From JAIRTY01 sp050257395 (GTDB lineage Bacteria > Actinomycetota > Actinomycetes > Streptosporangiales > Streptosporangiaceae): a DNA stretch of 13,865 bases. Within the stretch, counting starts at the first letter, position 1, and each line of letters opens with the position of its first letter. Below the pieces are notes generated by a model that ran no database searches, was not told where the DNA came from, and was given only the letters and a program-made list of their open reading frames with translations. The stretch spans positions 1 to 13,865 of the forward strand of contig JBLMWU010000305.1 of assembly GCA_050257395.1 (NCBI GenBank), read 5' to 3'. Positions 1-6,105 of this stretch are shown here, in pieces. Both the position numbers and the translations under genes were made by a program.

Positions 1-2052
1 GAGCAGTCGATCGCCGAGCTGTCCGACCGCCTCGATGCCGAGCGTAAGGCGCCTGGCAGCATAGGCCAGGAGGCGATGGACCGGGACATGGAGATCCACC
101 GGCTGACCGCTCGCCTGCGCACCCTGCGCCGCTTCGGCTTGGACCTGTGCCTCGGGCACATGGTCAGCGCGGACAACCCCGAGCCCGTGTACATCGGGCG
201 GCTCGGCCTCAGGGACAGCGCGGGTCGCCGGCTGCTCGTCGACTGGCGCTCCCCCGCGGCTGAGCCGTTCTTCGCAGCGACCCACGCCAACCCGATGGGT
301 CTGGCAAGCCGCCGCAGGTATCGCTGGACCCGCGGCCGGATCAGCGACTACTGGGACGAGGTGTTCACCGCTGACGGGCTTGAAGGGCACGCCGCGCTCG
401 ACGACCAGTCTGCCTTCATCGCCAGCCTGGGCAGCAACCGGTCGGCCCGGATGCGAGACGTGCTCGCCACCATCCAGGCCGACCAGGACGCCATCATCCG
501 CGCGGGATCCCGCGGCGCTCTCGTCGTCGACGGCGGCCCGGGCACGGGGAAGACCGTCGTCGCGCTGCACCGCTCCGCCTACCTCCTGTACTCCGACCCG
601 CGGCTGGGGCACCACCGGGGCGGCGTGCTGTTCGTCGGCCCGCACCAGCCCTACCTCGCCTACGTCGGCGACGTGCTCCCCAGCCTCGGCGAGGAGGGCG
701 TGCAGACCTGCACCCTGCGGGACCTCCTCCCGGAGGGTGCCGCGGCGGCGATGGAGACCGACCCGGACGTGGCCCGGCTGAAGTCGTCCGCGGACCTGGT
801 GAAGGCGATCGAGCCCGCTGTCAGGTTCTACGAGAAGCCGCCCGCCAAGGGGATGACGGTCGAGACCGGCTGGTCCGACGTCTGGCTCAGCGCTGACGAC
901 TGGGCCGAGGCCTTCGGGGCTGCGGAACCCGGCACCCCGCACAACGAGGCGCGCGACCAGATCTGGGCGGAGCTGCTCACCATCCTGACCGACAAGCACG
1001 GCGACGATGACGTCCCGGCTGACCTGCTGCGCAGGTCGCTCGAGCGGAACCGGGACCTGCGCACGGCACTCAACCGGGCGTGGCCGCTGATCGAGCCGGC
1101 CGACCTCGTCGGGGACCTATGGTCGGTACCCGCCTACCTGCGCCTGTGCGCTCCCTGGCTCAGCGCTGATGAGGTTCAGCAGCTGCAGCGCCGGGACGCC
1201 CACGCCTGGACCGTGCCGGACCTGCCGCTCCTGGACGCGGCGCGGCAGCGGCTCGGCGACCCGCAGGCGGCACGGCGCAAGCGCCGGCGTGACGCCGCCG
1301 CCGCCGCCGAGCGGGAGCAGATGGGCCGGGTAGTGGCTGACCTCATCCAGGCGGCCGGCGCGGCCGACGACGAGTACGGCGTCGGCCTGGTGACGATGCT
1401 GCGCGGCGAGGACTTCCAGGACGCCCTGGTCGACCAGGCCGCGCTGCCCAGCGCCGACCCGGACCTGCTCGCCGGCCCGTTCGCGCACATCGTGGTGGAC
1501 GAGGCCCAGGAACTCACCGACGCCGAGTGGCAGATGCTGCTGCTGCGCTGCCCGTCCCGGAGCTTCACCATCGTCGGGGACCGCGCCCAGGCCAGGCACG
1601 GGTTCACGGAGTCGTGGCAGGAACGGCTCGGGCGCGCCGGGCTCGGCCAGATAAGCCTGGCCACGCTCAGCATCAACTACCGGACGCCGCAGGAGGTCAT
1701 GGCGGAGGCCGAGCCGGTCATCCGGGCGGTGCTCCCGGACGCCAACGTGCCCACGTCCATCCGCACCGGCGACGCCCCCGTCATCCACGGATCGGTCCGG
1801 GAGCTGGGCCCGATCCTGGACACCTGGCTCGCCGCGCATGCCGAAGGAACCGGCTGTGTCATCGGCGATCCCACGTTCCGGGCGACGCCCCGCATCCGGT
1901 CGCTGACCCCGGAACTGGCGAAAGGGCTCGAGTTCGACCTGGTCGTCCTCATCGACCCGGTGGAGTTCGGCACCGGCATCGAGGGAGCGGTCGACCGCTA
2001 CGTCGCGATGACCCGGGCGACCCGGCAGCTCGTGATCCTCACGAGCACCTGA
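1..2052 (+). CDS. helR: HelR-type RNA polymerase recycling motor ATPase, 5'-truncated by window edge
   Basis: The reading frame is open from base 1 with no start needed, so the ATG at 76 is probably internal and the true start lies upstream; 683 codons are visible. It is a UvrD/Rep-like superfamily 1 ATPase of the HelD/HelR group. Walker A GGPGTGKT is at nt 532-555, the Walker B DEAQ at nt 1498-1509, a motif IV-like NYRTP at about nt 1675, and a final VAMTRAT motif at nt 2002-2022. The N-terminal visible part is charged and helical, as expected for the coiled-coil arm that enters the RNA polymerase secondary channel. HelR proteins are known to displace rifampicin-stalled polymerase and give rifampicin tolerance in actinomycetes. 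Assignment to HelR rather than classical HelD rests on the overall sequence pattern and shorter length. A rifampicin-associated promoter element, if present, would be outside the window. Confidence 0.85.
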   Translation, partial: EQSIAELSDRLDAERKAPGSIGQEAMDRDMEIHRLTARLRTLRRFGLDLCLGHMVSADNPEPVYIGRLGLRDSAGRRLLVDWRSPAAEPFFAATHANPMGLASRRRYRWTRGRISDYWDEVFTADGLEGHAALDDQSAFIASLGSNRSARMRDVLATIQADQDAIIRAGSRGALVVDGGPGTGKTVVALHRSAYLLYSDPRLGHHRGGVLFVGPHQPYLAYVGDVLPSLGEEGVQTCTLRDLLPEGAAAAMETDPDVARLKSSADLVKAIEPAVRFYEKPPAKGMTVETGWSDVWLSADDWAEAFGAAEPGTPHNEARDQIWAELLTILTDKHGDDDVPADLLRRSLERNRDLRTALNRAWPLIEPADLVGDLWSVPAYLRLCAPWLSADEVQQLQRRDAHAWTVPDLPLLDAARQRLGDPQAARRKRRRDAAAAAEREQMGRVVADLIQAAGAADDEYGVGLVTMLRGEDFQDALVDQAALPSADPDLLAGPFAHIVVDEAQELTDAEWQMLLLRCPSRSFTIVGDRAQARHGFTESWQERLGRAGLGQISLATLSINYRTPQEVMAEAEPVIRAVLPDANVPTSIRTGDAPVIHGSVRELGPILDTWLAAHAEGTGCVIGDPTFRATPRIRSLTPELAKGLEFDLVVLIDPVEFGTGIEGAVDRYVAMTRATRQLVILTST

Positions 2053-2063
2053 CGCCGCCCGCG

Positions 2064-2468
2064 CTAGAGCTGCGGCGCAGCCACCCCTAACGGGGACTGA
2101 TCTGAGCCCGGCGCGGGCGCGGCGGCCTGGGGCGCCGGCTGGCCCTGCCCGCCGCTACCGGGCTGCGGCCCGCCATCCGGGGACGGGGACGGCGCCTGCC
2201 GCTGTACGGGATCACCCTCGGACAGGACGGCCGAGACCAGTGCCTCCATCGGCCCGGTGAGACCGTGCTGGGTCACCAGGACGGGCTGCTCACCGGTGCT
2301 GATCACGTAGACCGGGACGCCGGGCGCGGGCCGGTAGGGCGGCGGATGGGCGAGTGCGGCGTGGCTGAGCAGCGACTCCCAGCGGCTGGAGTCGCTGCGG
2401 GTGGCGGTATCGACCAGGCGGTGCAGCAGCCTGCCGTCTCCGGCGATGCGGGTAACCATGATCTGCAC
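2064..2468 (-). CDS. Small hypothetical protein, possibly emfourin-like, with Pro/Gly-rich tail
   Basis: The 134-residue protein starts at a GTG (2468-2466) preceded by GGGAAAG about 8 bases upstream; an alternative ATG lies at 2459. The first ~85 residues look folded: an opening beta-like MQIMVTRIAGDGRL, a central PPPYRPAPGVPVYVIS stretch and a closing HGLTGPMEALVSAVL helix. This order (strand, VDT, helix, PP.. strand, final helix) recalls the emfourin metalloprotease-inhibitor family, but this is only a resemblance by eye. The last ~45 residues are low-complexity Pro/Gly/Gln. It is tail-to-tail with the helR-like gene (11-bp gap) and divergent from the AhpD-like gene, sharing the intergenic palindrome. 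No signal peptide or membrane segment is apparent. Confidence 0.6.
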   Translation of the reverse strand: MQIMVTRIAGDGRLLHRLVDTATRSDSSRWESLLSHAALAHPPPYRPAPGVPVYVISTGEQPVLVTQHGLTGPMEALVSAVLSEGDPVQRQAPSPSPDGGPQPGSGGQGQPAPQAAAPAPGSDQSPLGVAAPQL

Positions 2469-2505
2469 GCGGCGAGCTTTCCCGCTTTGCTACGACATAT
2501 GCGTA

Positions 2506-2526
2506 AGCAAGGAAAGTTTCCTTGCT
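2506..2526. promoter_or_regulatory. Perfect 10-1-10 palindrome, likely operator between divergent genes
   Basis: The arms AGCAAGGAAA and TTTCCTTGCT are exact reverse complements around a single G. It sits in the 157-bp divergent intergenic region, 38 bp from the minus-strand GTG and 100 bp from the plus-strand ATG. The neighbouring bases 2487-2506 are AT-richer than average and centred on CATATG, suitable for promoter elements. A dimeric repressor (MarR/TetR-like) site is the natural reading, but the cognate regulator is not identifiable here. Confidence 0.6.
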
Positions 2527-2625
2527 CCAGCCGGGCGGGCCGGCCGGCCTGACGTTCCGGGTGGCTGTGCCGTCGGACTTGTGAGACGCCAGCAACACCG
2601 CTGGCATCAGAAGGGAAGACCCGCA

Positions 2626-3141
2626 ATGTCCACGCCTGCAGCAGCCGGTCCCGCAGCAGCCGGGCACGACGGCCTCCGGTCGCGTCTGCCCGACCCCAGC
2701 CAGTTCTTCCCCGAGCTGGGAGTGATGGCCGGCGCCATGTTCAAGGCCACCGGGAACGGCTCGATCCCGCAGGCCACCATCAGCCTGGTGCAGCTCCGCG
2801 CCGGGCAGATCGCCGGCAGCACGTACCACACCGTCCGGCAGACCGGCGACCTCCGCAAGGCCGGGGAGACAGAGGAGCGCATCACCGCCGTGGCGTCGTG
2901 GCGGGACGCGCCATACTTCACCGCTGCCGAGCGGGTCGCACTCGAACTCGTGGAGGCCGTCCTCACCCCGAATCCGTCCGGGGAGCGCGTCCCCGACGAG
3001 CTGTACGCCAGGGCATCCGCCCACTACGACGACAAGGCGCTCTGGACGCTCACCCTGGCGATCGGCCAGATCTGCTTCTTCATCCCCGTCGCTCTCATCG
3101 CCAGGCCGATGCCCGGCCGGGAACCGCATTACCGCAAGTGA
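2626..3141 (+). CDS. AhpD-like / carboxymuconolactone decarboxylase-family protein lacking CxxC
   Basis: The start is ATG 2626, chosen for the AAGGGAAG ribosome binding site 7 bases upstream; the frame is open to 2401 but the upstream extension is low-complexity and crosses the palindrome. The product is 171 residues. The core LRAGQIAGSTYHTVRQTGDLRKAGETEERI...ASWRDAPYFTAAERVALELVEAV is a clear AhpD-like fold signature, with AGETEER and the W(R)xAPYFT..ER motif well kept. In active family members the loop reads QxxGCxxCxxMH, giving a peroxidatic/resolving CxxC. Here the two cysteines are Ser65 and His68, and the following Met-His has also changed. Thiol peroxidase activity is therefore unlikely; a lyase, binding or regulatory role is possible. 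Transcription probably starts near the palindrome at 2506-2526. Confidence 0.8.
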   Translation: MSTPAAAGPAAAGHDGLRSRLPDPSQFFPELGVMAGAMFKATGNGSIPQATISLVQLRAGQIAGSTYHTVRQTGDLRKAGETEERITAVASWRDAPYFTAAERVALELVEAVLTPNPSGERVPDELYARASAHYDDKALWTLTLAIGQICFFIPVALIARPMPGREPHYRK

Positions 3142-3152
3142 CGCCGCCAGCC

Positions 3153-3189
3153 CGCGCCGCGCCAGGGCGGGGGAAATCCCGGCGGCGCG
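3153..3189 (+). terminator. Possible terminator after the AhpD-like gene
   Basis: Arms CGCGCCGC (3153-3160) and GCGGCGCG (3182-3189) are exact complements around a 21-base loop that can pair further internally (GGG with CCC). It starts 12 bases after the stop codon. No U-run follows, which is common for actinobacterial terminators. It overlaps the presumed upstream part of the next promoter. Confidence 0.4.
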
Positions 3190-3204
3190 TATCCGCCCGT
3201 CTGC

Positions 3205-3210
3205 TAGCGT
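3205..3210 (+). promoter_or_regulatory. Candidate -10 box (TAGCGT) for the Thr leader / thrS-like transcript
   Basis: TAGCGT fits the actinobacterial TAGRRT-type -10 hexamer. A transcription start 7-8 bases downstream would fall at 3217-3218, directly on the ATG of the leader peptide, so the leader would be translated from a leaderless or nearly leaderless mRNA. No convincing -35 box is seen at 3182-3188, which is GC-rich. Confidence 0.45.
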
Positions 3211-3217
3211 GGTGGGT

Positions 3218-3268
3218 ATGCAGCGCGCTGTTGTGACGACGACGCCGGAGAGTGTCCCGGCGCGCTGA
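3218..3268 (+). CDS. Thr-codon leader peptide of the thrS-like attenuator (16 aa)
   Basis: This short ORF encodes MQRAVVTTTPESVPAR followed by TGA. Three consecutive Thr codons (ACG ACG ACG, 3236-3244) lie in the middle. The ORF ends 13 bases before a perfect terminator hairpin and 89 bases before a threonyl-tRNA synthetase-like gene. A run of codons for the cognate amino acid followed by a terminator is the hallmark of ribosome-mediated transcription attenuation. The expected behaviour is that scarcity of charged tRNA-Thr stalls the ribosome on the ACG run and favours read-through. In-frame GTG codons at 3209 and 3212 are alternative starts. Translation is inferred from layout only. Confidence 0.65.
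   Translation: MQRAVVTTTPESVPAR
3243..3262 (+). promoter_or_regulatory. Possible pause/protector hairpin inside the Thr leader ORF
   Basis: CGCCGG (3243-3248) pairs exactly with CCGGCG (3257-3262) around an 8-base loop. The stem begins at the last Thr codon, so a ribosome stalled there would block it. Bases 3255-3260 (TCCCGG) would then be free to pair with CCGGGG (3290-3295) in the 5' arm of the terminator, a weak but correctly placed antiterminator. Confidence 0.35.
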
Positions 3269-3281
3269 CCGCTGTCTTAGT

Positions 3282-3315
3282 CCGAAGCCCCGGGGCGAGC
3301 ACCCCGGGGCTTCGG
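3282..3315 (+). terminator. Attenuator terminator hairpin upstream of the thrS-like gene
   Basis: Arms CCGAAGCCCCGGGG (3282-3295) and CCCCGGGGCTTCGG (3302-3315) are perfectly complementary over 14 bp with a 6-base loop CGAGCA. There is no U-run, as often in high-GC actinobacteria. It stands between the Thr leader ORF and the synthetase gene, where its only sensible role is conditional termination; the next gene is in the same direction 43 bases downstream. Confidence 0.75.
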
Positions 3316-3357
3316 CGTCCGTGGTCGCTCGCCGCCGCCATCTGCGAGGAGACCGCG

Positions 3358-4590
3358 ATGCAAGATCATCGCAAGCTCGGCCGCGAGCTCGACCTGTTCG
3401 GCACCGACCCGCTGGTGGGCGCCGGGCTGCCGTACTGGCTGCCGGCCGGCGCGGCCGTGCGGCATGCCCTGGAGGAGTACGTCCGCGAGCTGGAACGCCG
3501 GGCTGGCTACCAGCATGTCTACTCGCCCGTGCTGGGCAAGCGGGAGCTGTATGAGATCTCCGGGCACTGGGCGCATTACCACGCGGACATGTACCCGCCA
3601 ATGGACATGGGCGCGGAGCAGGTCGTGCTGCGGCCCAGCCTGTGCCCGCATCACGCGCTGATCTACCGCTCCCGCGGCCGCAGCTACCGGGAACTGCCGT
3701 TGCGGCTGGCCGAGATCGGGGGCCAGTACCGGGCCGAGCTGTCCGGGGTGCTCGGCGGCCTGACCCGGGTGCGGGCGATGCAGCTGAACGACGCGCACAT
3801 CTTCTGCACCCTGGATCAGGTGGCGGGCGAGGCGGTGGCAGCGCTCCGCATGATCAGCCAGGCATACCTGGCCCTGGGCATCAAGCCCGTCCGGTACCGG
3901 CTCTCGCTGCCCGGTCCGGGCGGGAAGTACGTCGATGACCCGGAGCTGTGGCGGCGCTCGGCGGACATGCTCACCGGGGTGCTGGCCAGCGCCGGGCTGC
4001 CGTACGAGGCCGGCGCGGGAGAGGCCGCGTTCTACGGCCCCAAGATCGACGTGCAGGTCGCGGACAGCGCTGACCGCGAGGCCACCCTGTCGACCGTCCA
4101 GGTCGACTTCTACGGGCCCGAACAGTTCGGCCTGCACTACGCCGGCGCCGACGGCGGCAGGCACCGCCCGGTCATCGTGCACCGCAGCATCGTCGGCAGC
4201 ATGGAACGGGCCGTTGGCCATCTGATCGAGGTGCACGGCGGCGCCTTCCCCGGCTGGCTCGCCCCGGTGCAGGTGGCTGTGCTCCCGGTGACCGACGGCG
4301 AGTCGGCCCCGGCAGCCGTCTTCGCCAGCCTCGCCGAAGATCAACGGCTGCGCGTGCAGGTCGCAGGCACCGAACGCGGCAGCCTGGCCAGCCGCATCCG
4401 CGACGCCAGGCTCGTGCCCTATCTGGCGGTCATCGGCGGGCGGGAGGCCGCAGCCGGCCGGGTGGCACTCCGCCTGCGCGGCGGGCGGCGGCTGCCAGCC
4501 CTGCCCGTGGCGTCAGCGATCGCGGGAATCACCAGACAGGTGAATGCGCACAGCCCCGAACTGTGGGACGCAGGGCACGAGGGCCGGTGA
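3358..4590 (+). CDS. Short threonyl-tRNA synthetase paralogue without TGS and editing domains
   Basis: The 410-residue protein starts at ATG 3358 with GAGGAG 6 bases upstream. It begins directly at the class II core (MQDHRKLGRELDLF matches the usual DHRKLG start of the catalytic domain), so the ~240-residue N-terminal TGS and Ser-editing regions are absent; this is not a fragment, as the start and ribosome binding site are good. Class II motif 1 is near residues 23-42, motif 2 YRAE at 124-127, motif 3 VGSMER at 279-284. The three zinc ligands that select threonine are present: Cys96, His147 (NDAHIF) and His275 (VHRSI). GEAAFYGPK (221-229) is kept. The anticodon-binding domain spans about 300-400. 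Oddities are RPSLCPHH in place of the near-invariant PMNCPGH, and ELSG for EPSG. It probably charges tRNA-Thr as a second, inducible or drug-tolerant enzyme, controlled by the upstream attenuator. Confidence 0.88.
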   Translation: MQDHRKLGRELDLFGTDPLVGAGLPYWLPAGAAVRHALEEYVRELERRAGYQHVYSPVLGKRELYEISGHWAHYHADMYPPMDMGAEQVVLRPSLCPHHALIYRSRGRSYRELPLRLAEIGGQYRAELSGVLGGLTRVRAMQLNDAHIFCTLDQVAGEAVAALRMISQAYLALGIKPVRYRLSLPGPGGKYVDDPELWRRSADMLTGVLASAGLPYEAGAGEAAFYGPKIDVQVADSADREATLSTVQVDFYGPEQFGLHYAGADGGRHRPVIVHRSIVGSMERAVGHLIEVHGGAFPGWLAPVQVAVLPVTDGESAPAAVFASLAEDQRLRVQVAGTERGSLASRIRDARLVPYLAVIGGREAAAGRVALRLRGGRRLPALPVASAIAGITRQVNAHSPELWDAGHEGR

Positions 4591-4616
4591 CCGATCTGCG
4601 CCAGCGCGCAGCCGCG

Positions 4617-5003
4617 TCACTCGGCGGGCGGCCCGCTTGGCCGCACCCCCGGCCGGGGCCCGCCGGGCCGGGGGCTGCCCGGCCGGGGTCCCCCGGGCCG
4701 GGGAGAAGGGCCCACGTTCGGGTCCCTGCCCTCCGCGGCCTCGGTGCGGTACCAGCCCAGCACCGGGCCCCCGTGCCAGCCGGGGCCCGCAGCCTCGCCC
4801 TCGGCCGGCTCCACCCATTCCTCGATCACCACGACCTCGTCGCCTGACACCCCGGCTTCAGCAGCCACCTCGCGCAGATCGGCCGGCTCGCGCAGGCCGG
4901 CTGGCTCGCCCCGCACGAACCTGAGCAACCGCTCAGCCGCCTCCCGCAGTCTGGCGCCGATACCAGGATCACGCTCGGGCTTTGCCTCAGGACCGCTCGC
5001 CAC
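4617..5003 (-). CDS. Small hypothetical protein with Pro/Gly repeat tail
   Basis: The 128-residue product starts at GTG 5003, chosen for the strong GGGGAGGA ribosome binding site 5-6 bases upstream on the minus strand. Residues ~14-52 form a charged helical region (ARLREAAERLLRFVRGE, then a second helix DLREVAAEAG), followed by a short acidic stretch EEWVEPAEGE and GWYRTEAAEGRD. The last ~35 residues are PRPGG/PRPGS repeats, encoded by a self-complementary GGCCGGGG-rich DNA segment (4650-4710). No family is recognised. It is convergent with the thrS-like gene (26-bp gap); the repeat-encoding DNA could also act as a terminator structure for that gene. Confidence 0.6.
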   Translation of the reverse strand: MASGPEAKPERDPGIGARLREAAERLLRFVRGEPAGLREPADLREVAAEAGVSGDEVVVIEEWVEPAEGEAAGPGWHGGPVLGWYRTEAAEGRDPNVGPSPRPGGPRPGSPRPGGPRPGVRPSGPPAE

Positions 5004-5092
5004 CCTGTCCTCCCCAACTCCGTCCCGCAGAGGGCGCCGCGTCCGCTGATCAGGTTCTTCCGGCCCAGGCGGACCTCCAGCGGCTTGCCTCT

Positions 5093-5138
5093 CGTTTGCC
5101 CACCGGCTGCCGTCGCAAACGACCGGCTGCAGCCGGTG
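5093..5138. repeat. Interleaved inverted repeats with pseudoknot topology
   Basis: CGTTTGC (5093-5099) pairs with GCAAACG (5115-5121), and CACCGGCTGC (5101-5110) pairs with GCAGCCGGTG (5129-5138). The two pairings cross, giving an H-type pseudoknot arrangement with loops of 1, 4 and 7 bases. The second 3' arm also belongs to a self-complementary 16-mer (5122-5137, ACCGGCTGCAGCCGGT), a competing fold or a DNA-binding site. It lies ~90 bases upstream of the minus-strand gene starting at 5003 and ~260 bases upstream of the plus-strand gene at 5399. Confidence 0.5.
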
Positions 5139-5141
5139 CGT

Positions 5142-5169
5142 GCTGCCGGGCCCCGGCCATTCCGGCAGC
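5142..5169. repeat. 8-bp stem hairpin next to the pseudoknot-like repeats
   Basis: GCTGCCGG (5142-5149) and CCGGCAGC (5162-5169) are exact complements around a 12-base loop. It begins 4 bases after the preceding interleaved repeats, so the two could be parts of one structured transcript or a terminator. There is no U-run on either strand. Confidence 0.4.
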
Positions 5170-5398
5170 GTGCTGACCAGTGCGTGCCAATCTCTGCCGA
5201 TCTGACCGTGGACTGGCGGTCGCTGAAGTCGTCTGGGAGGCGTTATACGGAGGTCAGGACGAATTCACTGGCATGCCCGAGCCGTGCCTGGAAGCCAATC
5301 AGGGGATTGCGCAGGCCAGGCATTTGTCACCATCTCTCACGGTTGACATCGCCCGCCACGGGAAGTGAAGGCCATACATACACCTGGGGAGGTGTCCA

Positions 5399-5824
5399 AT
5401 GTCCCGCAAGAAGCAAAGCCGCCAGTCCGGCCAGGTAGTCAGCAAATCGTGGGACTGGCTGCGCCAGGGTGCGGCTCAGGCGAAGCCGGCGGCCAGGAGC
5501 ACGGGAGCGGCTGCCAGGCGCGGCGTGCACAAGTCGCGCGCCTGGGCGGCGCCGCAGCTCGAGCGTACGGGGCAGGTCCTGCAGAACCGCGTAGCTCCCA
5601 AGGCATCGTCCCTGCTGAGCTCGGCCGCGGAGCGCCTCGACCCCGGCCAGTCACGGCGCGCGCGCCGGCTCAAGGTGGCCGCCGTCTCCGTGCTCACGGC
5701 TGCCGCCGGCGCAGTGGCGGTTCTTGCCCGCATGCGCAGGAAACCCGGGACCGGCGGCACGTCCCCGGATGAGGCTGACACCAGTGGCGCGACCGCGGAA
5801 GAGCAGAAAGAGCAGGTGCGCTGA
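5399..5824 (+). CDS. Small basic single-pass membrane protein (DUF5324-like?)
   Basis: The 141-residue protein starts at ATG 5399 with GGGGAGG about 6 bases upstream. The first ~90 residues are basic, Ala/Ser-rich and helical (KSWDWLRQGAAQAKPAARSTGAAARRGVHKSRAWAAPQLERTGQVLQNRVAPKASSLLSSAAERLDP). A single hydrophobic segment follows at about 93-110 (VAAVSVLTAAAGAVAVLA), flanked by Arg/Lys on both sides, and a polar acidic tail ends the protein. The pattern of amphipathic helical region, one membrane helix near the C-terminus and a short tail resembles actinobacterial DUF5324-type proteins, but this is a weak match. The 3' end abuts a decayed GH15 remnant on the other strand. Function unknown. 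Confidence 0.65.
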   Translation: MSRKKQSRQSGQVVSKSWDWLRQGAAQAKPAARSTGAAARRGVHKSRAWAAPQLERTGQVLQNRVAPKASSLLSSAAERLDPGQSRRARRLKVAAVSVLTAAAGAVAVLARMRRKPGTGGTSPDEADTSGATAEEQKEQVR

Positions 5825-6076
5825 GGCACGCCCGGCTGACCCCGGCTGGGTGCCGGCGCGGACGCCGGGCCGGGCAGGGCCGGTTGCCTCCGCGTACAGC
5901 GGCAGCGGGCTGGCGTAGGACAGCAGCTTCTCGCACCGTGCCCGGGCGCGGTCTGTCTCGCCGATCCCGGTGAGGGCCGAGACCAGCCAGCAGGCGCAGA
6001 TGGTGAAGATTCCTTCCCCGCCGGCACACCCGTCGCCGGTCTCCCCGGCCCGGTAGCGCAGGACGAGTTCGCGCAC
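5825..6076 (-). pseudogene. Decayed C-terminal fragment of a GH15 glucoamylase/trehalase-like enzyme
   Basis: On the minus strand, translation from 6076 gives VRELVLRYRAGETGDGCAGGEGIFTICACWLVSALTGIGETDRARARCEKLLSYASPLPLYAEATG. This matches the conserved C-terminal segment of glycoside hydrolase family 15 proteins, where the usual pattern is LxRYR..ETDDGL.GGEGTFTICSFWLVSAL...GETDRAR.LCEKLLS.ASPLGLYAEE. The catalytic domain that should lie upstream (higher coordinates) is missing; the promoter of the hemerythrin gene is there instead. After LYAEATG the expected GRHLGNFPQAFTHLAL continues only in degenerate form in another frame (RHPAGVSRACLSA), suggesting a frameshift. It is a remnant of a deletion, not a functional gene. 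Confidence 0.6.
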
Positions 6077-6105
6077 GGCTGGCGCGCAGAGCCACCTCCG
6101 CCCTT

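Larger units (their letters stand above)
5004..5398. other. 395-bp gene-poor region with several strong inverted repeats
   Basis: Only short reading frames with atypical codon use cross this stretch (for example 5180-5368, 62 codons from a GTG, with many A/T third positions), and no product was recognised. The first half (5093-5169) holds nested inverted repeats listed separately. The second half (5200-5380) is less GC-rich than its surroundings and contains TTGACA at 5343-5348, a possible -35 box for the gene at 5399, although no well-spaced -10 box was found (TACATA at 5375 is too far). Confidence 0.5.

Noticed and set aside
2290..3129. 279-codon minus-strand frame opposite the AhpD-like gene
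   Set aside because: It covers the palindrome and the divergent promoter region and lacks domain features; shadow of the AhpD-like gene.
3277..4344. 355-codon minus-strand frame opposite the thrS-like gene
   Set aside because: The plus strand has a well-conserved synthetase with start and ribosome binding site; this frame shows no domain.
4640..4720. GGCCGGGG-rich self-complementary repeats as a possible repeat array or terminator
   Set aside because: They are explained as codons for the PRPGG/PRPGS tail of the minus-strand small protein; a secondary terminator role is possible but not shown.
5085..5438. 117-codon plus-strand frame and the nested 62-codon frame (5180-5368) before the small membrane protein
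   Set aside because: Many A/T third positions, no good ribosome binding site and no recognisable motif; the longer one also overlaps the start of the gene at 5399. A degraded gene cannot be excluded.
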